Shown: positions 32,365 to 44,000 of the stretch, piece by piece
How the letters are laid out: every line of letters begins with the position of its first letter
How positions within the stretch are numbered: position 1 is the stretch's first letter
From: Desmodesmus armatus
Lineage: Eukaryota > Chlorophyta > Chlorophyceae > Sphaeropleales > Scenedesmaceae
Direction: 5' to 3'
Length of the DNA stretch: 64,000 nt
NCBI GenBank assembly: GCA_007449985.2
Contig: VIIQ02000310.1
Span: 22,798 to 86,797 of the forward strand
Translations under genes and position numbers: made by a program
The notes under the pieces: generated by a model
What the model saw: only the letters and a program-made list of their open reading frames with translations
What the model was told of the DNA's origin: nothing
The model's database searches: none

Positions 32365-34055
32365 ATGGCTCGACTCCCAGTACTTGCAGCAGGTGTCCTG
32401 CTCGTGTGCTTCGTCGCAGCAGCTGTGGCCAGCCCAGGGCCCTTCTTGTATGACATCATGGGTTTCTCTGGGGTCTCTGAGAAGGCCAAGCCAGCATCGG
32501 AGTACTACTCCCCCGATACAGAGGTTGCAAGCCTGCAGCAGACCAACTTCAAGGGCTGTCGCTTCACCGAATGCATTGAAGAAGACGCATGCCCGGCGAA
32601 CGTCGTGTTCCAGTGAGTTTCAACTGGTGCATCCAAGTTGGTTGAATTCGGTTGAAAATGTGAACAGCTCTCTCTCAGCCCCGTGTTGCCTCCGTGTGAT
32701 CACAAAAGCAGCGCAACAGATTTGTTCTAGGCTTGCTCGCCGTTCCACTTCTGATGGAAGGCAAAAACCATGTCGGGACTACCATCAGCTAATGCCCCTT
32801 TGCTGCCTGCCATGCCCGCAGAACTGACTTCACCTGCAACCCGCAGCAGCAACACTATGACCACGACGACACCATCGGCCAGCTGGGCTTTTCCGACAAG
32901 GTCGGCACCTGTGACTGGGAGCTCAGCATCTACCGCTGGGATGATGATCTTGTTGAAGACAATGACCCCTCCCCGATCTTCATCGATGGTGGAGTTGCCC
33001 TCAAGTTTGGCACTGCCTGGGGCACGGTGAGTGCTGCAGAGAGTGGACACAATGTGCGTGTGCGTGGACAAGATGTGATCATGTCATCATGGTGGCAACA
33101 GATAGTTGGGACTGCCCTGCTGTCCTCCAACACTGTCACAGCAAGATGCCAGCACTTGATTTTTATCAGCAGGTTACCTGCTTGCAGCCCTGCTTGGTGT
33201 ATGTTACAGACCTGTGGCCGAGTTACGGTCTGCAAATTGTCACAGGCAGCCATCTGTGTTGGGTATCCCTTTCCATACACCTTGATGAACCATCCACTGT
33301 AGTACATCCAACCCCTGACATCGTGCTCGTGTTTGCTGCCTGCAGTGCTACCTGAACTCTGCTGTCGAGCAATGTGATGACCCCCTCTGCGAGCGCATGG
33401 TCATCAGCGTGCAGGGCGGCATCTACGGGACCCTTGCCTACACTTCAACCGAAGGCAAATCTGTCTTCGCCACTCCGGTGGAAACCTGCAACCTGGATGA
33501 ACCTGGCTCTGGTTTTGGCCGGCGCACTACCAAGAAGGTCGCCACCAAGAAGGATGGCGCCGCCAAGAAGGATGGCGCCGCCAAGAAGAGCGCAAGAGGG
33601 TCTTCCGTGACACAAGGTTCTGCACGAAGCGTGCCGTTTGTCCCGTGGAGGAAAAGGTGGAGTTGTGCTGTCGCCCGGAGAACCCGGTTAAGGAGTTCTT
33701 GGACCTCGTCCTCGACATCACCTCCGACATCCTGCTGGGCACCGGCGGCGGTAGTGGTATTTTAAGGCGCAAGGCCCCTGCACCTGCTCAGGCCCGGGTT
33801 GCCTACAACAAGGAGCCCTCCACCCCCTTGTTCGCTGGTGTTGCTGCCATCATCTCCGGCCCATTCACCGTCACCTCCAAGCACGGCACCAAGATTGGCG
33901 ACACCGGTCTGTTTGAGTTCACACTTGCCACTGCAGACGCTGAGGGTCCTGTTACTGAAACCACCAACAACTGGCCCATCGTTAGCGCAAAGAAGGCTAA
34001 CATCAGGTTTACCCGTAACCATGAGGGTTACTATGGTCGTGAGGGCAGCTCTTAG
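32365..34055 (+). CDS. Secreted cysteine-containing protein of unknown function
   Basis: Exons 32365..32612 (donor GTGAGT), 32822..33026 (donor GTGAGT) and 33346..34055 join in phase at the first two junctions. The N-terminus MARLPVLAAGVLLVCFVAAA is a signal peptide. The mature part has regularly placed cysteines (KGCRFTECIEEDACPA, DFTCNPQQQ, GTCDWELSIYRWDDD, AWGTCYLNSAVEQC). A Lys-rich stretch follows at 33525-33595, where two 18-bp repeats occur, and then FCTKRAVCPVEEKVELCC and a C-terminal domain ending EGYYGREGSS. To connect both halves, 53 nt (33538-33590) must be skipped. This gives 369 residues, but the boundaries GTCGCC/AAGAG are poor splice sites, so an indel is an alternative. The family is unknown; an extracellular matrix or cell-wall role is only a guess. 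Confidence 0.65.
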
Positions 34056-35085
34056 GCTGCATGTTGGTATTATTACCTCAGCTTGGCTCACTGTGTGAGT
34101 GTGTGTGCAAGACACTGAGTTTGACTCAAGTTGAGTGTGTTGTGCTCTGGTGTAGTATGGCAGTGCTTGTATCAATGTTGAGATTTCACGCTTGATGCTG
34201 CTACAGCACAAGAGGGTTGAGTTGTGTCAGTTGCCACCATCAGCGGTGTGCAGAAGCTGTTACAGTTGTCACGTGTGGTGGAGATGCACTTGTCGTTGTT
34301 GTGAACACATCCTCTGCTGCATTCAGTCCGTCAAACAGACACCACTATTGCTTATGCAGTGGCGTTGCATCAGCAGCTGAATGGTGCATGATGCAACCAT
34401 GCACGCTGCTGCGTGTTCTTGTGTAGGGGAGCGACACCCCATTCTCGCATGGCGGTTGTTGCACGGCAGTTGCTGCCCGCTTATACAGGACTGTAGAGTG
34501 GTAGAGCTGGCACTGGTGACAGAGACACATACACAGTCCCCTAGTTTAGCAAGCCTGAAGCATCCCAACAGAGTGTGTGTGGGTGCAGGGGGCTGGGAAT
34601 CAGATCAGGCCCACTGGCAGTCCCTGGGTATCAGTGTGGTGGTGTTCATGTGAGTATGTATGCACAGAATAGGCTGAGGAAGCCTGAAGCATCACAACAG
34701 AGTTGTTCAGTGGCTCGCGGCTGCATGTATCATACATAAAGGGCAGTCACGTGTAGTACAGTTGTAGTACTAGTTTGTCTTGCCTGTAACAGTGTCTGTG
34801 AGTGTTGATTGTGCGACAGCTGTGGAATTGGTGGTGTGGCGATGTTCTTGTGCAGCAGTGCCTTGATCATGCATCATGATGAGAGACCCACAATACTCAT
34901 GTACCCTGCTCAGCAGTTGCAACCCTCACAGCTTCAGCACAGATTATGCAGCTTCAACACTGCCAGAGATTGTGAAAATCAAACTGTTGATTCGAACGAG
35001 ATAAGCCACAGCTCCAGTACTCTTCGATACATATGCAGTGTTGCCACCGTATGGGTACAGTCAGCAACAGCCATCTCCACAGTGG
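34056..35085. other. Intergenic region
   Basis: 3' flank of the secreted-protein gene, with no supported gene. The algal polyadenylation word TGTAA occurs at 34784, but assigning it to this gene would need a very long 3' UTR. Confidence 0.35.
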
Positions 35086-35265
35086 AGCTTTGATGCAACA
35101 TCCAGCCCAGCAAAAGGGCAGCAACTGGCCAGACACCTTCATGTCACAGTGAGCCAATGGTTGGGGGGCTCGAAGCTCGTCTAGCTTCAGCTGCACATGC
35201 ATCACTTTCCTCTTCTTTTCATTGACAGACACGGCAGCTTCAGCCTCTGTGATCTTACAACAACA
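35086..35265. repeat. Dispersed repeat, copy 1
   Basis: Matches 60622-60790 closely, from TTTGATGCAACATCCAGCCC through GCAACTGGCCAGACACCTTC and TCGTCTAGC to CAGCTTCAGCCTCTG. On the minus strand an open frame reads QLKLDELRAPQPLAHCDMKV. This is a candidate non-autonomous mobile element or a duplicated gene fragment. Confidence 0.8.
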
Positions 35266-35449
35266 GGACAACTGCCCTGCAGGCAGACTCACAACATATG
35301 TCAACATGATGCCGGGCACACTTGTGCTCACTGATTGCACCACAAGAGAACCTGGTAAAGAGATCAGGACATGTTGAGTTACCACACCAACACTGCCAGC
35401 GTCAGCACAGTCACGTCTGCAAACCAGTAGTTAGTAGTGTGACACACTG

Positions 35450-38325
35450 GAACCCCCATCCACCACCACCCACTGGCTTGATCAACAGGCACCTGTTATG
35501 CAACTGTGCTGTACCCTCGCTGCCTGCAGCTAGCCACTGCTGCTTCTGTCCCTGCTGCTGCTGCTGCTGCCCCTGTCCCTGCGGCTTCTGTTTCTGCCCC
35601 TGCTGCTGCTGTTGCGCCAGCTCGGTGTGGGCAGCAGCCACACCCCTGGGCACAGCTCCTGCACGCATGGGGTGTGCACTCCACCCTCATGCACCACCAC
35701 CAGCCACTACATTGATCAGCAGCCACCTGTCCTGCAACCGTGCTGGACCCTCGTAACTGACAGCGCCAGCCCCTCCCTCTGCCTGAACCTGCTGCTCATG
35801 CTGCTGCTGCTGCTCCTGCTGTTGCTGCTGCTCCAATTGGGTGCTGGGCAGCAGCCACACCCCGCCCACACCTCCTGCACGCAGGGCGTGCATGCTCCAC
35901 CCTCAGGCACCACCAGCCACCGCCGGCTTGATCAGCAACCACTGGTCCTGCAACCGACTTGAATCATCACCCCCGACATCCCCAGCCCCTCCCTCTGCCT
36001 GCTGCTGCTGCTGCTTTGGCGCCAGCTGGGTGCTGGGCAGCAGCCACACCCCCGGGCGCACCTCCTGCACGCAGGGTGTGTGTAGTCCACCCTCAAGCAC
36101 CACCACCAGCCACTACATTGATCAGCAGCCACCTGTCCTGCAACCGTGCTGGACCCTCGTAACTGACAGCGCCAGCCCCTCCCTCTGCCTGAACCTGCTG
36201 CTCATGCTGCTGCTGCTGCTCCTGCTGTTGCTGTTGCTCCAATTGGGTGCTGGGCAGCAGCCACACCCCGCCCACACCTCCTGCACGCAGGGCGTGCATG
36301 CTCCACCCTCAGGCACCACCAGCCACCGCCGGCTTGATCAGCAACCACTGGTCCTGCAACCGACTTGAATCATCACCCCCGACATCCCCAGCCCCTCCCT
36401 CTGCCTGCTGCTGCTGCTGCTTTGGCGCCAGCTGGGTGCTGGGCAGCAGCCACACCCCCGGGCGCACCTCCTGCACGCAGGGTGTGTGTAGTCCACCCTC
36501 AAGCACCACCACCAGCCACTACATTGATCAGCAGCCACCTGTCCTGCAACCGTGCTGGACCCTCGTAACTGACAGCGCCAGCCCCTCCCTCTGCCTGAAC
36601 CTGCTGCTCATGCTGCTGCTGCTGCTCCTGCTGTTGCTGTTGCTCCAATTGGGTGCTGGGCAGCAGCCACACCCCGCCCACACCTCCTGCACGCAGGGCG
36701 TGCATGCTCCACCCTCAGGCACCACCAGCCACCGCCGGCTTGATCAGCAACCACTGGTCCTGCAACCGACTTGAATCATCACCCCCGACATCCCCAGCCC
36801 CTCCCTCTGCCTGCTGCTGCTGCTGCTTTGGCGCCAGCTGGGTGCTGGGCAGCAGCCACACCCCCGGGCGCACCTCCTGCACGCAGGGTGTGTGTAGTCC
36901 ACCCTCAAGCACCACCACCAGCCACTACATTGATCAGCAGCCACCTGTCCTGCAACCGTGCTGGACCCTCGTAACTGACAGCGCCAGCCCCTCCCTCTGC
37001 CTGAACCTGCTGCTCATGCTGCTGCTGCTGCTCCTGCTGTTGCTCCAATTGGGTGCTGGGCAGCAGCCACACCCCGCCCACACCTCCTGCACGCAGGGCG
37101 TGCATGCTCCACCCTCAGGCACCACCAGCCACCGCCGGCTTGATCAGCAACCACTGGTCCTGCAACCGACTTGAATCAAAACCCCCGACATCCCCAGCCC
37201 CTCCCTCTGCCTGCTGCTGCTGCTGCTTTGGCGCCAGCTGGGTGCTGGGCAGCAGCCACACCCCCGGGCGCACCTCCTGCACGCAGGGTGTGTGTAGTCC
37301 ACCCTCAAGCACCACCACCAGCCACTACATTGATCAGCAGCCACCTGTCCTGCAACCGTGCTGGACCCTCGTAACTGACAGCGCCAGCCCCTCCCTCTGC
37401 CTGAACCTGCTGCTCATGCTGCTGCTGCTGCTCCTGCTGTTGCTGTTGCTCCAATTGGGTGCTGGGCAGCAGCCACACCCCGCCCACACCTCCTGCACGC
37501 AGGGCGTGCATGCTCCACCCTCAGGCACCACCAGCCACCGCCGGCTTGATCAGCAACCACTGGTCCTGCAACCGACTTGAATCATCACCCCCGACATCCC
37601 CAGCCCCTCCCTCTGCCTGCTGCTGCTGCTGCTTTGGCGCCAGCTGGGTGCTGGGCAGCAGCCACACCCCCGGGCGCACCTCCTGCACGCAGGGTGTGTG
37701 TAGTCCACCCTCAAGCACCACCACCAGCCACTACATTGATCAGCAGCCACCTGTCCTGCAACCGTGCTGGACCCTCGTAACTGACAGCGCCAGCCCCTCC
37801 CTCTGCCTGAACCTGCTGCTCATGCTGCTGCTGCTGCTCCTGCTGTTGCTGTTGCTCCAATTGGGTGCTGGGCAGCAGCCACACCCCGCCCACACCTCCT
37901 GCACGCAGGGCGTGCATGCTCCACCCTCAGGCACCACCAGCCACCGCCGGCTTGATCAGCAACCACTGGTCCTGCAACCGACTTGAATCATCACCCCCGA
38001 CATCCCCAGCCCCTCCCTCTGCCTGCTGCTGCTGCTGCTTTGGCGCCAGCTGGGTGCTGGGCAGCAGCCACACCCCCGGGCGCACCTCCTGCACGCAGGG
38101 TGTGTGTAGTCCACCCTCAAGCACCACCACCAGCCACTACATTGATCAGCAGCAACCTGTCCTGTGACCGTACCGAATCATCGCTCCCGACATCCCCAGC
38201 CCCTCCCTCTGCCTGCTGCTGCTCCTGGCCCTGCCCCTGCTGCTGCTGCTGCGCCAGTGGGTGCTTGGCAGCAGCCACACCCTCTGGCGCACCTCCTGCA
38301 AGCAGGGGGTGTATACCCCAGCCCC
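35450..38325 (-). repeat. 406-bp tandem array derived from the PRORP terminal exon
   Basis: Six nearly identical units of 406 bp start near 35702, 36108, 36514, 36920 (400 bp, lacking 6 bp), 37320 and 37726, with diverged units at both ends (35450-35700 and 38132-38325). Each unit holds two half-units of about 200 bp. On the minus strand each half-unit encodes a version of the PRORP C-terminus: HTPCVQEVRPGVWLLPSTQ in one, a frame-altered GVWLLPSTQ in the other. Differences between units are a few bases, so expansion is recent. Confidence 0.93.
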
Positions 38326-41029
38326 TCATGCACCACCAGCCACTGCCGGCTTGATCAGCAACCACTTGTCCTGCAACTGCCCTGCACCCTCGCTGCCGAC
38401 AGCCCCAGCCCCTCCCTCTGCCTGCGGCTGCATCTTCTCCTGCTGCTGCTGCTGCTGCTGCTGTTGAGCCGGTTGGGTGCTGGGCAGCAGCCACACCCCC
38501 GGGCGCACCTCCTGCACGCAGGGTGTGTAGGGGCGTGGCTCTTGGGGGTAGAAGAGGTCCTTGTTGAAGCTGAAGGTGTAGTCGATCATGTGGCGCTGCT
38601 TCCACTTGAGCATGTGCTTGGGACGCAGCATGCTCCACACATGGTCACGCATCTGGTCGTGGCTCACCTGCAACAGCAGAAAAACCATAACACCGTTGTT
38701 ACAGCACAGCAGAAAGGAATGAGAACATGACAGCACCACAGCAGCATACACATACACATGCACAGGCACTGCCCGTCCCGCCTCCCTTATGAGTGGCGCC
38801 GTGGTGGTTCCCTGCAGCAGCGAACATTATCTGGGGGAGGGGGAGTGTTGCTTGGGACGCAGCATGCTCCACACGTGGTCACGCATCTGATTGTGGCTCA
38901 CCTGCAGCAGCGGCAAAATTATTGCAACATGGCAACAGTTAGTGAGGGTATGACAGCAGCTTGGAAGCATCTACATGCAGCGGCACTCCCCTTCCCGTTT
39001 CCAATCAAGTGTGGTGGTGATTGCTCAGATCTGATCGTGGCTCACCTGCAACAGCGGAAATGTTATAGGAATGTTACAACAGCACAGCAGAAGGAATGAG
39101 AACATGACAGCACAACGGCAGCATACACATGCAGGAGCAGTCCCATCTCCCCCTCGAACTCTATGAATAGTGTCGAGGTTGTTGCTCAGGCTTTTTGGAG
39201 CGCAAGACACACAGCAACAACACAAGATGTAATGCCACCGCACTGCGTATGATGGTTGCCCAAACCAGGGCACCAGCTGCAGCCAGGAACGCGCACGACA
39301 GCGCAGACACAGCGCGCAGGGCCCCAGACCAGTCCACTCACCAAGCGCGATGCAGCACGGCCGCGGATGGGCACGTACATCCAGAACATCCATACATACA
39401 GTGATGCAGCCGCAACATGAATGCCAAAACTGCACACCAAACACAAACTGTAAACTGGGCCAGCTGCCGCCAGGAGCAGCGTCCATCAACGGGATCGTAC
39501 GGCTCTCTACGTTGCACACAGACACAGCGCACAGCCCCCCCCCCCCCCCCCCACACACACACACCAGGCCACTCACCAGGCGTGATGCAGCGCGGCCGCG
39601 GATGGGCGCATACATCCAGAACATGTCGTCGTTCATGTTCCTGGGCGTGACGTACAGCAGGTTGTCGTGCCGCAGCCCCTCAAGCCACCGGGTGGTCTCG
39701 GGGTCCTCCTTACGGGTCTGGTACACACGGCTCTCGTGAAGGATCTGTGCGCAGAAAAAACGCCAAGCACGTGTCACGAGTGTTTCCAAAGTAGCATGCT
39801 GATGTGCCACGAGTGACTGAGGCGTCACTTGCAATGGGACCTGCCTGCGGGCCTGGTACACACGTGCAGGATCTGCGGGCAGAAAACCGCTTTTTTCGTG
39901 AAACAAAATACTAAACCTTTCTGGGCCGAGCAGGTGTCGCGAGTGTTGGTGTTCAGTCATTAATAGCAGGCAAATGCTTGACAGTGTGGGCGGCTAGTGC
40001 ATTGAAGTAGGCGTCACTGACGTCTACCAACCCCGCTCACCACCAGTATCTTGGCCTGTGGGTAGAGCGCCTGCATGTGGTCGTAGGCCACCCGGATCTT
40101 CCAGGCCTTGAAGCTGCCGAGCTCGTAGTTCTCGCCCCAGAAGGCCAGGTTGGCGCCATCCAGCGTGAGATCAAAGGGGCCGTGGTGGTCCAGCCAGTCA
40201 CGGAAGCGCTGCGCAGCAAGGAGAGCGTGAAAGCGGGCAAGGAGAGCGTGAACAAGGAAGAAGATTAGGCAGCAGGAAGAGCTGCTGTCAGCTTGCCTAT
40301 TGTGAAATAGCTAGCTGTGTTCCAGTACCCATGTGAGCTCCAAGGGGCCATGGTGGTCCAGCCAGTCGCGGAAGCGCTGCGCGGCAAGCAGATGACAGGC
40401 AGCAGGTAGAGCTGTGACCCCCACCCCCTCTACCCCCTCTGTTGACACATGTGGAAAGTCAACACACCACCACCACCACCACCACCACCACCACCACCCC
40501 CTCACCTTGAACTGTCCCGGTGAGCTGTCCTGTGCTGAGCCCATCGATAACACCTGCTCATCAAACAGCGCCCAGTCGGCCTCAGTCAGGTCAACCAGCG
40601 ACAGCGGTGCACCTGTCAACACAACAGCAGCACCAGCCACAGCACCAATGTCACGGTTCAGCACGACACGTCAGCACAATGCCCTTTGGCACGACGCCGC
40701 CTTCAGCACGATGATGCTTCAGCACTCTGCTTCAGCACGACACGTCAGCTCGCAATGGTTCAGCACATACAGCAGACTGCCGTGCCTCACCAGCTGCTGT
40801 GCCTCACCTGCCTCTGGCACCTGCCCTGTTGGGTGGGGTACCACCCACTGCTGCTCCCACTGGCTGGCCCCCTCCTGAGCCACAGGACCACCAGCGGCCA
40901 GGGCAGCAGCAGCACGGTCAGACCTGATGCAGCAGTGGCAGCGGTGGCAGCAGCAGCAGCAGGGGCAGGACTGCGTGAGCATGGTGAGCACAGGCAGCGC
41001 TTCAGGTGGTTGAGGTCATGGGCCGCCAC

Positions 41030-41063
<34 letters not shown>

Positions 41064-44000
41064 CCAGCCCCCCCCCCCCCCCCCCCCCCAAAAACACACC
41101 TTACCCTCACTTGAAGAAGCGGGACACCAGCCAAACCCTCACCCCCCCCCCCAAAACACACACCCTCACCCTCACCTGAAGAAGCGCGCCACCAGCTCCA
41201 GTGTTTTGGGCTTCAGGTGGTTCAGCTCATGCGCCAGCAGCCGCAGTGCTTCAGCCAGCTGCTGGTAGGTGCCGCCAGCAGCAATCGACTCCAGCCACAG
41301 CGCAAACTCAGACTCTGCAGGACAGATGGTAACACACACCAGCACACATTGTGTTGTTTGTGCGTGAGAGGGACTCCAAGGAAAGCCTCCACATCCTGTC
41401 AGATCACCTAGTTGGTAGTGCAAAGCCCTTGCCATGGACGCATGTGACAACACGACCTTACAAGGTGATCGGGTGCTGGCGACGTATGCAGACGATCTCA
41501 CTCGCAAAACCGCATGCAAAGAGGATGCGTACTGCCTGCGCGCAACTGTATGAGCAAACAGTGCTCGCTGGCTAGTGCTGCAGATGATCTCAGTCCCTGT
41601 TCTGTTGGCATCACCATCAGCACTAGCATCAGTGACCGCACCCCACCTGTCAGGTCCCCGGGTTTGCAGTGCTCCATCATGCAGGCCACCACCTCCCCAG
41701 CCTTGACAGCATCACCCGCCAACGCATACCCCACCAGCGCAGGGTGGAAGTCGCGTAGGCGGGGGATGATGTTGCCGCCCGCACCAGCCACAACCTGCTT
41801 GGCAAGGTCAAAGGCCTGCAGACAGCAGCAACATGACACACCAGCACAAGCAGCATTGATAAAGTGCATGCAGCAGCAACATCCGACTACAGGTAGTGAG
41901 CATGTGGGCGCGCGCAACACATACGCACCTCATTAGTTGCTCACTATATGTGTGCATGTGTGCGCACGCAACACATACACATTTTTATGGTTGTGAGCAT
42001 GTGGGCGCGCGATCGAAGGCAGTGGAAGAATGTATCCATATAGGGGACCGTAAGGGTGCAGTATAACTAGTAGGCGATTGGAAACCGGGGGAAATCAGCA
42101 CCACCAGCGCGTCAGCACCACACATGCATGCGCACTTGTCAGGTTCGCCCAAGGAATCCCGCCACGCGCGCCATGCAGAGCCCATAAAAGCGCAACAAGA
42201 CTAGCAGGTGACCAAAATACCGGGTAACAAAACAGTATGAGCACGTCAGCACACATGCATGCGCACTTTGTCAGCGTCGCCCATGATGCCCGCCACGCGC
42301 GCCATGCCCATCAGCAGCTGCTCGTCCGGCTGTGCCCCTGCTGCCTGCAGGTCTGCCAGCACCAGCGCCATCACCTCATCCAGCAGCTGCGTCAGCGGCG
42401 GGCGCTGCTGGGGCATGTCCTCCAGCAAGTGCGCGTCTGCAGGAAAAAAGGCGGGAAACAGAGTGAAGGGCATTATGCTGCAGCACCAGAGCCATCACCT
42501 CATCCAGCAGCTGCGTGAGGGGTGGGCGCTGCTGGGGCATGTCCTCCAGCAAGTGCGCGTCTGCAGGACAGATCGGGGGGCGGGGGGCAAAAAAGGGGCC
42601 AAGCGCTGCCTGTCAGACCTGGCCTTCATGCTGGGGCAGTACGAGTTTGCTGTGGCGCACTACAAGCGTCGTTTTTTGCAGCGGTTGCGTGTTTGACAAG
42701 ACTCCAGACAGCAGCTGCGTCGGCGGCGGGCGCTGCTGGGGCATATCCTCCAGCAAGTGCGCGTCTGCAGGAAAAAGGGCGGGAAGCGGGCCGGGGGGTG
42801 GGTCTTTGCAGCAGCAGTTGCACAGCACCTCATCCAGCAGCAGCGTGAGGGGTGGGCGCTGCTGAGGCACGTCCTCCAGCAAGTGCGTGTCTGCAGGGAA
42901 AAGGCGGGAAACAGAGTGAAGGGCATTATGCTGCAGCACCAGAGCCATCACCTCATCCAGCAGCTGCGTGAGGGGTGGGCGCTGCTGCGGCATGTCCTCC
43001 AGCAAGTGCGCATCTGCAAAAAAACAGGGAGGGAAACAGGCCGCGGAACATTATGTTGCCGCAACAACTGCGGCAGTTGCATCCGTTGAATCCGTTGCAG
43101 ACGTGACAAGAACTCATCCAGCAGCTGCGTGAGGGGCGGGCGCTGCTGCGGCATGTCCTCCAGCAAGTGCGCATCTGCAGGGAAAAAGGCGGGAAACAGG
43201 CCGCAGGATGTTTCGTTGCAGCAGTCGCGTACATGACAAGACTTAAACCAGCAGCGGCGTGAGCGGCGGGCGCTGCTGGGGCATGTCCTCCATCAAGTGC
43301 GCGTCTGCAGGAAAAAAAGGCGGGAAACAGGGCGCGGGAAATTTCTCTGCAGCCGTTGCATATCTAACAAGACTCCCTCAAAATCACAGTGTGCTTTGTA
43401 CTGCAAGTACAGCCTGAGGTGGCTTCTCACCCGGCAGTCCTGCAGTGCTCTTGAGGTCCTCAGGCTTGAGGGACTTGTCCACCGCTGCACGCATGATCTG
43501 ACACACCAGCGCAGGAGGGGTGCCCGCAGGAATCTCAGCATCCAGGGTGTCTGTGCACACCATAGAGACAAGTACAGCAGGGTGCGAGGGTGCAGGCAGG
43601 CGAGAGCTTGGTGCGCATGTCAGGTCTTGGCACCGAACCCGGCACTGGTGAGCCCACATGCCACCGCATGCATGGAGATGCACGTAATCGAAGTGGCAGC
43701 GTAAATGAAGTGGCAAGGTTGTTTGCAGGGTTTAGGGAGCAACATGCAGGTGAGCCTGCAGGTTGCCGGTAGCTATTACCCCACACACCTTGCGCGCCTG
43801 TGGACGCTGCAGGCTGCTAGTCATTGCCACCTTATAACGCATGTGCAGCCACCAACAAACCACACCACACCACACCCACCTTGCCCGCCTGGCACCTTCT
43901 GCAGGATGGCCACCCCTCACATGCAGGCTGGTATTCACTGCCGTCCCATACACCATGTGCAGTCGCCAGTGATGGCCACCCAGCACACCCACCCAGCACA

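Noticed and set aside
36000..37000. Satellite DNA unrelated to genes
   Set aside because: Each half-unit encodes recognisable PRORP C-terminal sequence (VQEVRPGVWLLPSTQ), so the array derives from the adjacent exon.
35450..38167. Plus-strand ORFs of 175 aa repeated six times as a gene family or CRISPR-like array
   Set aside because: They are translations of the 406-bp units on the strand opposite PRORP. The units are exon-derived, have no unique spacers and are far too long for CRISPR.
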